Part shown: positions 8,689 to 16,877 of the stretch, one piece after another | Position numbering within the stretch: position 1 is the first letter of the stretch | Layout of the letters: each line of letters begins with the position of its first letter | Origin: Paradesertivirga mongoliensis | GTDB taxonomy: Bacteria; Bacteroidota; Bacteroidia; Sphingobacteriales; Sphingobacteriaceae | Direction: 5' to 3' | NCBI RefSeq assembly: GCF_024436395.1 | Contig: NZ_JAFMZO010000003.1 | Coordinates: 981,388 to 1,026,793, forward strand | Length of the DNA stretch: 45,406 nucleotides | Translations under genes and position numbers: made by a program | Notes under the pieces: model-generated | Seen by the model: the letters and a program-made list of their open reading frames with translations, nothing else | The model's database searches: none | What the model was told of the DNA's origin: nothing

Positions 8689-9147
8689 TTATTTCGCCTT
8701 CATCTCTTCAACCCACCTGTTAGGTCTGCCTTCGTAATGATCGACTATTCTCTCCTCAACATGTTCGGCTTCCCATACCGCAGCTCTTTCTAAACCTAGA
8801 CAATCTTCTTTATTGGCTGCTGTTATATCTCCAGAGTTAGGGTCGTATAAGGAAAACTTATCTGGATTCTGTGCATCCTGAATAAACTTCATTGGAAGTC
8901 CAAAAAATTGTTCTTCTAACGGACGTTTGCCAATCTTCTCCCATCGACCCGACGTAACAACATCATCATAAACAGCTACAAAAAAGAGCACATTATGCTT
9001 AGCTATTTCATTTACATCAACTACCTCATAGGTTGTAAGATCATAGATGGCATATGATGCCTCCTTTAATATCCTTGCATAACCAAACTTTCCGTTAGGC
9101 AAATTAATTTTTAAAAATGCGCCTACTGTTCTCTGTTGCCTTGCCAT
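8689..9147 (-). CDS. Imm26-like immunity protein
   Basis: 152 residues starting MARQQRTVGAFLKINLPNGKFGYARIL. The opening pattern GAFLKI-x-L-x-G-x-FGYARIL matches what I know of the Imm26 family (immunity protein 26), which neutralises polymorphic toxin tips. It is cytoplasmic, with no signal. It lies downstream of the RHS toxin gene together with several other immunity-like genes, on the same strand, with ~340 nt of non-coding or decayed sequence before it. Confidence 0.65.
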   Translation of the reverse strand: MARQQRTVGAFLKINLPNGKFGYARILKEASYAIYDLTTYEVVDVNEIAKHNVLFFVAVYDDVVTSGRWEKIGKRPLEEQFFGLPMKFIQDAQNPDKFSLYDPNSGDITAANKEDCLGLERAAVWEAEHVEERIVDHYEGRPNRWVEEMKAK

Positions 9148-9483
9148 AAATTTTAAAGTTTGTTTGCTTCTTTTTCATATTGATCCTTTCTAGGATTTTT
9201 GGACTTACTGATCTAATTGGGTTACCGGACGTTCCACCCCTCTGACTTCGCTTTGCCATTTACACTTGCGGTTGGTGTTCCACCATACCGCAGCTTATTG
9301 ACTAGACAGATCGTTGTGGTACGGTGAAAACACCGACCACAGGTTAAAATCACCTTTACAGACTTCTCAACATTATCAGAATAGTCCACTTGCCTTCTTT
9401 TACAACCACATATTCTTGTATATCTATGTCTATTTGTCCTAAGCCAAATTTCAGTCTCTGGAGAACACCAACGGCTTAAATTA
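9148..9483 (-). other. Gap with possible decayed toxin-tip sequence and an inverted repeat
   Basis: No intact gene. One minus frame reads a plausible protein-like piece ending GKAKSEGWNVR then TAA at 9222-9224. After two closely spaced stops the same frame continues as SKSKNPRKDQYEKEANKL and stops at 9153-9155, just before the Imm26-like ATG. This resembles the pattern of orphan tips seen before the neighbouring immunity genes, but could be chance. An imperfect inverted repeat occupies 9271-9292 and 9315-9337. Confidence 0.25.
9271..9337. repeat. Imperfect inverted repeat in immunity array gap
   Basis: The left arm at 9271-9292 begins GTTGGTGTT and the right arm at 9315-9337 is its near reverse complement, with a few transitions and one extra base; the spacer is 22 nt. 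Transitions between arms would give G-U pairs in RNA, so it could fold. Function unknown. Confidence 0.4.
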
Positions 9484-9861
9484 TTAAGAACTTAGAAGAC
9501 TAGTTCTATTATCCAGCATCCTACTAATCTCTTTTGCTTTTTGTGTAATTTCTATCCAAGGGGGGTCTTCTAATATTTGCTCGTCTGTTTTTCCTGAAGC
9601 ATCATATTCATTTATCTTTTCATCTAATTCTGAGAATAATATATATAGAGCATCTTTACCTTTCACTTGCTCATAATATTTAACATATTGCTCGAAATCG
9701 AAATCATCGTATAAGATATTTATAACTTCAGAAAATGACGAAATATAATGCGGATCTTTTCCTAACCAAGTTTTTTTCTGAGAATCAATGTCTGCAACGT
9801 CTTTAATTGCGTTAAAAATACTTCCTTCCCAATTCTTAAGATTTTCATTTTCTTCTATCAT
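9484..9861 (-). CDS. Hypothetical acidic protein, probable immunity protein
   Basis: 125 residues, acidic, no signal peptide or membrane segment. It contains DFDFEQYVKYYEQVKGKDALYI-type helical sequence. I do not recognise the family. The ATG directly abuts the stop of the 9862-10317 gene, so the two are cotranslated. Location in an array of immunity genes, small size and acidity suggest an immunity function; this is inference from context. Confidence 0.6.
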   Translation of the reverse strand: MIEENENLKNWEGSIFNAIKDVADIDSQKKTWLGKDPHYISSFSEVINILYDDFDFEQYVKYYEQVKGKDALYILFSELDEKINEYDASGKTDEQILEDPPWIEITQKAKEISRMLDNRTSLLSS

Positions 9862-10317
9862 TTAAATTTTACGATATACTTCAACTTCTAGATACTCTAT
9901 ACCCTCCTCCTCATAAAAATCCAAGAGAATTTTTTGTGATAAATCCTCAGAAATCAAACTAATTAGACCAGCATGTTCATCACTAAAAGAAAAATCAATA
10001 TTAAACTCTTTTAATGATTTGATTTTAAGAGTGCCGCAATCACCCGAATAAGAGGTAAATAAAAAATATTCAGTATCTTTTTGAGAACGAAGGTCTTCAA
10101 GTAATTTCTCTAATTCAGCCTTGTCTTCGAATTTGAGCCTAATCGTACAAATAGGTGTATTTTGAAATTTAACGTCGTAAAGCTCATCAGTATCGACTAT
10201 TGTAAGTAAATCACTAGCCGCAACTTGCCTTTTGGTAATTTTATTAAGCTCTTTTAAATAAGATGGCAAATATTGCTTCCCAAAGAGTCGCCTCTTTTTT
10301 TGATCTGTAGTTTCCAT
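9862..10317 (-). CDS. Hypothetical protein, probable immunity protein
   Basis: 151 residues, cytoplasmic and acidic towards the C-terminus (FYEEEGIEYLEVEVY). No family recognised. The start overlaps by one base (TAATG) the stop of a short minus-frame remnant at 10317-10415 that looks like a toxin-tip end, the same arrangement as other toxin-immunity junctions in this region. It is probably the partner of that lost toxin, with the 125-aa protein as second member. Confidence 0.6.
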   Translation of the reverse strand: METTDQKKRRLFGKQYLPSYLKELNKITKRQVAASDLLTIVDTDELYDVKFQNTPICTIRLKFEDKAELEKLLEDLRSQKDTEYFLFTSYSGDCGTLKIKSLKEFNIDFSFSDEHAGLISLISEDLSQKILLDFYEEEGIEYLEVEVYRKI

Positions 10318-10415
10318 TAGTGGTTAACGTCATTACCATTTCTGGCGAAGACTTGCGTTACTAAGGGGTCGTTATAAAAGAACCCTGTGGTTATGCTATT
10401 TGCACCAAAGTTCAC
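10317..10415 (-). pseudogene. Short remnant of an RHS toxin C-terminus
   Basis: Starting at a GTG right after an in-frame TAA, 32 codons read SITTGFFYNDPLVTQVFARN and on to NDVNH, then TAA overlapping the next ATG by one base. It has no independent start signal. The sequence looks like the tail of a larger protein and sits where a toxin tip should precede its immunity gene. The length is too short for proof. Confidence 0.4.
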
Positions 10416-10423
10416 TTAATACT

Positions 10424-11080
10424 CTATCTGGAGGCTTTGTGAATATTAGTGTTTAACAACTCTATTAACCGTTCATAATTTGGCAAATAAAATCCCGCCT
10501 CAAAATTTTGGTAATACTTTTTATAAACGTTTTTCAGATCGGTATAACTTTCTGATTCTACTAGATACGCTATAATTAATCCTTTGAAGCCTTTAAATAT
10601 CGGACCTGTCAGAGATGTATCCTCGGGTCTAGTATTAAGAGCGGTATGTATTGTACTAAGAGGTTCATATTTATTAAAAAACTGTAAAGCAACTTCCTTA
10701 AATGAATCGATCAAACTATTAACTACGATATCAATTTCCGTCTCGTCGGTAATCGTAAGCCGATTTTCTATTGTAGCAGACAAAAGAGCTTCTATCGAGC
10801 TACCGATTGTTGGAGTACCTTTCTTATACTTATCTTCAAAGTCTGATATCTGATGAAAGATATCTTCGACAGCATTTTTTCGCACTAATACGGTAGGGTG
10901 CAATTGCCAGCCATAATCTTTTTGAAGAAAGATAATTTGATATTTCTCCCACCCATCTACCGTTTTTCTAGATAACTCCCCTAGTGATTTATTCAGAGTA
11001 AAACCAAATGGCTTCGCAAAATATGCAACGCCTTTCAAAACCTCTTGCTTTAAAAACTCTCTTTTAGTCATTGTAATCAT
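10424..11080 (-). CDS. Immunity-like protein coupled to an orphan toxin tip
   Basis: 218 residues, no signal or TM segment. The N-terminal half includes WEKYQIIFLQKDYGWQLHP, and the C-terminal half is helical with Y-rich ends. Family not recognised. Its ATG overlaps the TGA of the toxin-tip remnant at 11077-11301 by four bases (ATGA), the same junction as the intact RHS toxin and its immunity gene at 12971-12974. I infer that it is the cognate immunity protein of that tip. Confidence 0.65.
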   Translation of the reverse strand: MITMTKREFLKQEVLKGVAYFAKPFGFTLNKSLGELSRKTVDGWEKYQIIFLQKDYGWQLHPTVLVRKNAVEDIFHQISDFEDKYKKGTPTIGSSIEALLSATIENRLTITDETEIDIVVNSLIDSFKEVALQFFNKYEPLSTIHTALNTRPEDTSLTGPIFKGFKGLIIAYLVESESYTDLKNVYKKYYQNFEAGFYLPNYERLIELLNTNIHKASR

Positions 11081-11301
11081 AAATCACCTGGACGAACCAC
11101 ATTTACCTTTGTTGGAGGGATCTTGGTTCCAGCCGGATATCCTTGAGCAGCCCCTTTATTACCGACTACAGTACCCCCGTTCTTTTCTATTGAAGGATGG
11201 GCAGCCTTTTGATTTTTTGTCAATCTTGCTGTAGCAGACCCTTTAGCTTCTGTTAGCTCAATATTACCATTTTTTGTACTTACATTATCCCCTCCAGAAA
11301 A
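11077..11301 (-). pseudogene. Orphan toxin tip, probably PD-(D/E)xK nuclease-like
   Basis: The minus frame following the stop of the 11302-11724 gene is open for 74 codons with no usable start. It contains IELTEAKGSATARLTKNQK, i.e. an E-x-K pair followed by LT-x-NQ, a pattern common in restriction-endonuclease-fold toxin tips, then NGGTVVGNKG and IPPTKVNVVRPGDL. It ends in a TGA overlapping the immunity ATG. It appears to be a displaced C-terminal cassette that could be recombined onto an RHS shell, or a relic of a replaced tip. The nuclease assignment is inference from the motif. Confidence 0.55.
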
Positions 11302-11724
11302 CTATCCCCAGTTACTCCAGTCTGAATCAAGTGAATCTCTCCATAGTCCCTTACCGATGTCGAGATTAGTCGCTGGCGAAACTGTAGGGTCAATGCCCAA
11401 TATTGTTCCCAATGATACTACCCGCATATCTTTTTCCTCTACATCAGGCCCAGCACCAGCAAACATTTCCCACGCATCATTTTTCCAACGCATCACTTCT
11501 GTAATTGTGTGGCCTAATAAAGCATTGATGTTAGTGACAACCGTTGAGTCTTCTGGAACGGAATAATCCCATTTACGATCTAGCCATTGCCAAACTGGTT
11601 CTGAAGAGACATTAAATTTTTTAGACATATCAGGAATATTAAGGGTATATTGTTCTCGATCAGGTAAGATTTGTAAAGCTTCAACTTCTTCTTGTTTGTA
11701 AAAATCAAATACACCCAACATCAT
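11302..11724 (-). CDS. DUF2185-like putative immunity protein
   Basis: 140 residues. The second half contains WEMFAGAGPDVEEKDMRVVS, then LGTILGIDPTVSP and GKGLWRDS. This resembles the C-terminal block of DUF2185-type proteins (W-x-MFxGxxPDV, then VVxLGT-x-L-x-xDP). The N-terminal half (KKFNVSSEPVWQWLDR) looks like a small helical addition. The gene begins 4 nt after the end of the frameshifted DUF4262 gene, and the in-frame region after its stop is the orphan tip. Immunity role inferred from context. Confidence 0.55.
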   Translation of the reverse strand: MMLGVFDFYKQEEVEALQILPDREQYTLNIPDMSKKFNVSSEPVWQWLDRKWDYSVPEDSTVVTNINALLGHTITEVMRWKNDAWEMFAGAGPDVEEKDMRVVSLGTILGIDPTVSPATNLDIGKGLWRDSLDSDWSNWG

Positions 11725-11728
11725 TAAT

Positions 11729-12030
11729 TTACTCCAAGAAGGATCTACCTTTGAAAGCGAAAAAAGTCCCTAAAGTATCGACAGTAATTTTTCGATCATG
11801 TTCATCCTTTTCTTTTTTCAACCCTTTAATGATATTATCAAAGACAACAAGCAATTCATCTTCCAGATAATATATTCCACCCGCAAAAATCAGTTCAAAA
11901 CCAAACACATTGCCTAGCCCAACGGTATATGCATACCTGGGCTCTAAATACTACCTACTATAGTTATGTGATAGCCGTATTTATCTATATTTGACTTAAT
12001 TAAATCTTTAAATTGGTCTTTTTCGTTCAT
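11729..12030 (-). pseudogene. DUF4262 gene broken by a single-base frameshift
   Basis: From the ATG at 12030 the frame reads MNEKDQFKDLIKSNIDKYGY, HITIVGSI, then stops. One base out of frame it resumes as LEPRYAYTVGLGNVFGFELI and continues FAGGIYYLEDELLV to a TAA at 11729. Together these give the usual DUF4262 layout (KxGxHxxxV, then PxYAYTxGL). Adding one T to a T-run near the junction (ATTTAG to ATTTTAG) restores a full ~100-aa protein. A true pseudogene, a phase-variable T-run or a sequencing error are all possible. Confidence 0.7.
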
Positions 12031-12176
12031 AGTTTTTTCTGGTGTAACCCTTTATGAAATCTTTACAAACAGCAGCATATTTCGACTCTCTAGCGAACCA
12101 GTGCACAGAGAGTAGAGGTATGGTAATCTTTTATCTATTCTTGTAACCTATTAAAGTCTCCAAAACCTTCAACTAA

Positions 12177-12560
12177 ATGGAACATGAAGCGGCACTTATA
12201 CAATCATTTATAAAAAAAGATAAGCAAGAACGATATCTTACTCTCTTAGCTTACAACAAAGGAAGAGATAAATTCCGTTTGTCTCTCTCCCATTTAGAGT
12301 TGAATTATGAGAGAGCCCATAAAATTCTACCCAGCGAACAATATTCTGCTTCTATTATAGACTTATTAAAGCGCAATAATGCTCCAGAGCGCTGTTACAT
12401 AATTTGCGAACATTCCGAGTTTGACAGGAAAGTAACAACCATCGAACAGGCCCTTAGTCTTCTTTTCGCCCAAAGGCTAGTTTTTTTTATATCCTGTATC
12501 CCTGGAAAGTTAGTGTACTTCGAAAACGAAGGATTAGGAGAAAGATATCTTTTATACTAG
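12177..12560 (+). CDS. Hypothetical protein on the opposite strand of the immunity array
   Basis: 127 residues, the only plus-strand gene in the first 25 kb. The C-terminal half has ERCYIICEHSEFDRKVTT, then FFISCIPGKLVYFENEGLG and RYLLY. I recall similar proteins of unknown function with an ISCIPGKLxYxExE-like ending but no named family. No signal peptide. It is convergent with the RHS cognate immunity gene (54 nt apart). It may be an immunity or accessory gene carried by cassette exchange. Confidence 0.6.
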   Translation: MEHEAALIQSFIKKDKQERYLTLLAYNKGRDKFRLSLSHLELNYERAHKILPSEQYSASIIDLLKRNNAPERCYIICEHSEFDRKVTTIEQALSLLFAQRLVFFISCIPGKLVYFENEGLGERYLLY

Positions 12561-12614
12561 TCACAATAGCTTGGTAAGACCTAAGGGGCATATGAAATTT
12601 GAGTCTCGACATCG

Positions 12615-12974
12615 TTACTTAACATTGTCGTAGGGAAATATTCTGTCGCTTATTTTAAATACGAAATCTGATTTAAGTAGCCAGTCAGCTTCTTTTATTA
12701 CCATTTCATCAACCTCCTTAGCTTCAACAAGAGACATAAAATTTTCAATTTTATCGATAAACACAAGTTCAAACCTCAATTCACTCAACCCTTGGCTAAT
12801 TATATCTATAGCCTCAGGTATGGATTCGCTTTTTACCAATATATTTGCCCATGCACCAATATATTTTCGGTCAGTAGGCTCTTCTATATCAATAAGGCTG
12901 TTAAACTCAATCCCATCTTTTGCCTTGACGTTAACAAAGCTGAGCCATATCATTTCATATTTATTTTTTCTCAT
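12615..12974 (-). CDS. Cognate immunity protein of the RHS toxin
   Basis: 119 residues, no signal peptide, helical with an acidic middle (EAKEVDEMVIKEADWLL). The ATG overlaps the TGA of the RHS gene by four bases (ATGA), the hallmark of a toxin-immunity pair. No family recognised. The N-terminus contains MIWLSFVNVKAKDGIEFNSL and a GAWANILVKS segment. Function rests on this position. Confidence 0.75.
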   Translation of the reverse strand: MRKNKYEMIWLSFVNVKAKDGIEFNSLIDIEEPTDRKYIGAWANILVKSESIPEAIDIISQGLSELRFELVFIDKIENFMSLVEAKEVDEMVIKEADWLLKSDFVFKISDRIFPYDNVK

Positions 12975-15900
12975 TCCGGGTTTTTCTTTGATGATCTATC
13001 AACATAATGAACATTATCTTTTCCTTTGAGCTTTTCATTATCCTTGGTAGAATGATAGTGAGTCTTTTGACCTTTATCACTTGAATGCTTTGTAGGCGCA
13101 GTGTTTGACTTAGGATTGTTCCTTGCAGCGTCTTTAGCAGATTTTAAATTCGATTTTTCAACAGTGTGTATCTTTGGTTTACCACTTGGCCCCAATTGCT
13201 TTTGAGGTATTCCTTTAGACGCCGCTTCTGCGCGATTCTCCTTCGCCTTCTCCACCACCCTCTTAGCAGTAGTAGCAGTCTTAGCTACAACCTTTTGGGC
13301 AGTGGTAACTTTCGGTATGGCACGTGCAGCCCGTGCACCTACTATCACGGTCGCTTTGGCTCCTCCTACACCTAAGGCTGAGGCACCCGAAGTAATACCT
13401 CCTAATACTGCAGAGGCTGCAATAGATCTCCCATCTACCTGGGTTAAAGACTGGCTCAGGCTCTTCCCTGCCACCATATTGCCCGCTACCTGTGTACCGT
13501 AATCTACCGCTGCACCGATTGCAGCGCCAATTACTACATTCCAGAGCTCTCCGTCTGGGTCGTTATAAAGAACGGGGTTATTGCGTACATAGTTGTAGGG
13601 GCTCCATTCATCGTCTTCTTCTACCCTGGGGTCTACCGAATGCCAGCGCCCTATAGCAGGATCGTAAAAGCGTGCACCGTAATCGTACATGCCTATCTCA
13701 TCCTGCAGCTCTTTACCGTTATAAAGGTAACGGTTATTCGATGCATAATCATAACGTCCTCTCCGCAATCCGAAAGAATAATATTCATCTTCCTGGATCA
13801 CTCTCGCCTGGCCTCCGGATTCATCAATGTATACCCGGGCATTACCGAGGTGATCTTCTAAAGCATATTCGTACTTAAAGGTTCCGGCTGAAGAATTATA
13901 TACTGCCCGGCCTTCTTCGTTATTAATAAACTTTAGCTGATTATTCTGATAATGTATCCCATCCAGGTAATCCCAGGTACCTGTACTGCCGGTACTTTGC
14001 AATTTATTACGCTCTGCATCATAAGTATAGGTCAATATGGTACCTCCGCCCTGGTGCTGCACAAGGCTGGGCAGATTCAGAATATTGTAGAAGTATTGCT
14101 TGGTACCATCGGCTCTCATATTACCGTTGGCGTCGTAGTCACTATATGTTTTATTTAAGTAACCGCTTACAGATGACAACTGGTTACCATTATAGGTATA
14201 ACTCAGGTTCCCATAATTACCTCTTTCAAGATATTGTATGTTTCCCATCAAATCATACTGAATATTATCTTCGGTAAGTACTCCTTGAGCATGCACCGAA
14301 CGGATCAGTCTGTTGGCTTTATCATATTCGTAACGAATCTGGTTGGTACCTGAATGATCTGTTGTATACCTTGCTTCGGTAATATTTCCGTTAAAAGAAG
14401 GAGTGGCTCCGGTTAAAATATCAGTATCGTAGGCTAAGGTGAGATTAAATTTACTTCCTGCAATAGTCCTTTTCCAGCCCCGTTCATTATATGAGTACTG
14501 CGTGTTATGGATATACGCGCTGTTATTTGCAGAATGAAGCTCTTTGGTTTTGAGCTGGCCTGCCTCATTATAATCGCTATTGGACAGGGTAACTTCAGTG
14601 CCGCCAATTTGTTGAAAGGATTTCTTTTTTCTACCTGCATGATCGTATTCATATCTGTCAGCAATAGTGGTAGTGTTGCCATTTACCGTATGAATTCTTG
14701 TAGAGGTAAGCAACTCATCGGTAAAGCTGTATGTGTTGTTGACGATATCCGTTCCCCCGAGATGGTTTTCCGATTTCTTTTGTATGACCCTGCCATCACC
14801 ATCATAATAGCTTACTGTGAGGAGCATGGTTGAGCTGCCAAGTATGGCTGTTTTAGTACCGGTGAGCAGCGTAGTTACATTGGGACTTTGACCGACAGAA
14901 CTGCCTCCAAAACTATTGCCCGGAAAATTATAATCGTCGTAGTAGCTTAATGTCAACGTGGTGTTTATGGTCTGAGGATACGTTCTGTATTCTGATAGTG
15001 AATTTGTATATCCGTTGCCGCCAGACTGTCTGATATCCCATTGATAGGCTTGATTGTCAACATTACTCTGCAAGCCAGTACGATAGGACCCGTTCGCCGT
15101 GCTTCCATTATGCACCCATATCCCTGTGAACACCTCTCTTCCGTGTGCATCATATTTGGTTACTAACCAGTCTTGATTTGCATGGCTCCGCTGATTGGCA
15201 TCCTGGCTCATCACTACCTGGTCGAGCTTATTGTAAACCATATACTCCCAACCTTTAGCCGGTATCTTCTTTTCTACCACCCGATTCCTATGGTCGTAAT
15301 GATAAGCATAGATATACTGATTAAAGATGGCATCACCTTCTGTAAAGCTGGCAGGGCTGGCTCCAGGGGGAATCACATAGACCAGATTATCCAGATCGTC
15401 ATAAATATAATAAGTAGAAAGAGTTTGAAGGGCATTGTCTTTAACGTTATAGGTCCGCTTTAAAACAGTTTGACCACTTTTATCTTTAAACTCTTCGCTG
15501 ATACCAGCCAGTGGAAATACTTGATTCGATGTCCAATTCTCGTCCTTAATGGTAGTTTTATACAAAGAGTTTGCTGGATAGTAAGCGCCGTTTGTTGTGG
15601 CGCCATTGCTGGTCACACTCCAAAGTTGTACCTCATTGGTGGTATTGGCCCCATATTCTGTTTTTATGGTATGGCCACTAGCCAACTGCCAGGGACCGCC
15701 TGGTGCGCCCTGTTCTACTACCCGGTTGAGCGGGGAAGGCTCAAATTTGGTCTCTGCAAAGGATGGTGTGATGCCTCCCGCTGAGGGGATGGTAACGACA
15801 CCGTGGTTCGCTCCATTGTTATAAAAGCTGCTCTGACTGCTTAATGCATTGCTCCTGTAGGTTCCATAACTTGTTCCTTCGGTATAGGGGAGATACTTTT

Positions 15901-16195
15901 TGGCTTCTCTCCCATAAGCGTCATAAGTTATGTGTTGGATAATATCCTTTTTGCCGGGACTCGCAAAGGTTTCTACGGTTTGCATCGGCCTGCCCAGGCC
16001 GTCGAAGTATTGAACGTTTTGGTTTACTTCGTTGGCTGGCTTACCGCTTATCTGCGAGGGAATGGTAATGCCTTCTACCCTCGGGGTATAGGTAACTACA
16101 TAATTCTTGTCTCCACTCAAGCTGCTGGTCTGGCCATAACTAGCGGCAACAATGCTTACCAGGAAGGTAGTAAGGAACCCTAATGTTTTTTTCAT
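12971..16195 (-). CDS. DUF6443/RHS-core exported protein with variable C-terminal toxin tip
   Basis: 1074 residues. Signal peptide 1-21 (FLVSIVAASYGQ). DUF6443-like opening ~27-200 (NYVVTYTPRVEG, YFDGLGRPMQTV). YD repeats through ~200-770 (YDAYGRE, YEYDHAGRKKK, YDLMGNI). RHS core ~770-880 (LGNARVYIDESG, YNGKELQDEIGMYDYGARFY, DPAIGRWHSVDP), closed by NPVLYNDPDGE. A hydrophobic Gly/Ala pre-toxin stretch follows at ~885-945, then a basic linker. From about 1002 the tip reads GKPKIHTVEKSNLKSAKDAA and then KTHYHSTKDNE with VHYVD. The His-rich HYH...HY pattern suggests a metal-dependent nuclease-type tip, but I cannot name the family. It is the last large gene of the YD/Spy operon and is coupled to its immunity gene. 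Confidence 0.85.
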   Translation of the reverse strand: MKKTLGFLTTFLVSIVAASYGQTSSLSGDKNYVVTYTPRVEGITIPSQISGKPANEVNQNVQYFDGLGRPMQTVETFASPGKKDIIQHITYDAYGREAKKYLPYTEGTSYGTYRSNALSSQSSFYNNGANHGVVTIPSAGGITPSFAETKFEPSPLNRVVEQGAPGGPWQLASGHTIKTEYGANTTNEVQLWSVTSNGATTNGAYYPANSLYKTTIKDENWTSNQVFPLAGISEEFKDKSGQTVLKRTYNVKDNALQTLSTYYIYDDLDNLVYVIPPGASPASFTEGDAIFNQYIYAYHYDHRNRVVEKKIPAKGWEYMVYNKLDQVVMSQDANQRSHANQDWLVTKYDAHGREVFTGIWVHNGSTANGSYRTGLQSNVDNQAYQWDIRQSGGNGYTNSLSEYRTYPQTINTTLTLSYYDDYNFPGNSFGGSSVGQSPNVTTLLTGTKTAILGSSTMLLTVSYYDGDGRVIQKKSENHLGGTDIVNNTYSFTDELLTSTRIHTVNGNTTTIADRYEYDHAGRKKKSFQQIGGTEVTLSNSDYNEAGQLKTKELHSANNSAYIHNTQYSYNERGWKRTIAGSKFNLTLAYDTDILTGATPSFNGNITEARYTTDHSGTNQIRYEYDKANRLIRSVHAQGVLTEDNIQYDLMGNIQYLERGNYGNLSYTYNGNQLSSVSGYLNKTYSDYDANGNMRADGTKQYFYNILNLPSLVQHQGGGTILTYTYDAERNKLQSTGSTGTWDYLDGIHYQNNQLKFINNEEGRAVYNSSAGTFKYEYALEDHLGNARVYIDESGGQARVIQEDEYYSFGLRRGRYDYASNNRYLYNGKELQDEIGMYDYGARFYDPAIGRWHSVDPRVEEDDEWSPYNYVRNNPVLYNDPDGELWNVVIGAAIGAAVDYGTQVAGNMVAGKSLSQSLTQVDGRSIAASAVLGGITSGASALGVGGAKATVIVGARAARAIPKVTTAQKVVAKTATTAKRVVEKAKENRAEAASKGIPQKQLGPSGKPKIHTVEKSNLKSAKDAARNNPKSNTAPTKHSSDKGQKTHYHSTKDNEKLKGKDNVHYVDRSSKKNPE

Positions 16196-16227
16196 TTTGA
16201 CAGGTTTATAGTGTAAAATAGATGTCT

Positions 16228-16863
16228 TTATAGTTTCTTATCTTGTTTTATCCCCTTCTGCGCTTTCCCTTTCGGTTGTAACCTTTGTATCTGTTCTCTC
16301 CGGTGCTGCTCGGCTTTGTATAAAGCATTAATACTGAGCTGTTGCTCGTCCAGCAGTGCCTGTATTTTTTTTTGCTTCGTTTTTGAATCCAGGTTTAGGT
16401 TTTTGACCACGGCACTAAGTTCTGAGCGGTACTCCTGTTGCAGGGCCGACACACGTCGGCTAAGACTATCGCCTTTGTACTTAAGGTGCACACTTTCTGA
16501 GGACTTCTGTTGCTGAGCTTTGCTTGATAAGCGCGACAACTGTGCGCTATTTAAGGTTGTGCTGAATTTCTGTTGATGCTCCTGTTCCAGCTTTTTTAGG
16601 GCCTGTGCCCGTGCAGGAATGTCCATTGAAACGTCATTGAATAGCTTATCCATTTCAATTTGCTTTTCTTCATCAGCTTTTACCAGACGCATGGCAGCTA
16701 AGGAGTCTATGCCCAGCCTTTTCTGATAAAACACCCTTTTAAACCGGTATTGAACCTCTTGGTGGCTTTCACTTGCTTGTCGCTGATTCGATTGATTAAA
16801 TTGGGCTACGGTCATCAGGCTGACTTGCATCAGCATTAACAGCAGGAAGGTTGTTCTTCTCAT
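16228..16863 (-). CDS. Exported coiled-coil protein, Spy/CpxP-like
   Basis: 211 residues. Signal peptide (MRRTTFLLLMLMQVSLMTVAQ), then long amphipathic helices rich in K, E and Q with repeated LxxxQ spacing (for example LNSAQLSRLSSKAQQQ, ALLDEQQLSINALY). This fits the periplasmic Spy/CpxP type with LTxxQ-like motifs. It lies between another Spy-like gene and the RHS toxin gene with gaps of 14 and 32 nt. I infer a chaperone or adaptor for the large YD-repeat proteins, since each complete YD-repeat gene here is next to one. Confidence 0.65.
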   Translation of the reverse strand: MRRTTFLLLMLMQVSLMTVAQFNQSNQRQASESHQEVQYRFKRVFYQKRLGIDSLAAMRLVKADEEKQIEMDKLFNDVSMDIPARAQALKKLEQEHQQKFSTTLNSAQLSRLSSKAQQQKSSESVHLKYKGDSLSRRVSALQQEYRSELSAVVKNLNLDSKTKQKKIQALLDEQQLSINALYKAEQHRREQIQRLQPKGKAQKGIKQDKKL

Positions 16864-16877
16864 GGTTGTGACTTTGG

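Noticed and set aside
9148..9483. Insertion sequence suspected because of the inverted repeat
   Set aside because: No transposase frame, no target-site duplication seen, arms are internal rather than at ends of an element.
12009..12110. Minus frame reading HWFARESKYAAVCKDFIKGY-like sequence before the DUF4262 start
   Set aside because: Looks somewhat like a toxin tail, but it has no start, no recognisable motif and overlaps the DUF4262 start by over 20 nt; not enough support.
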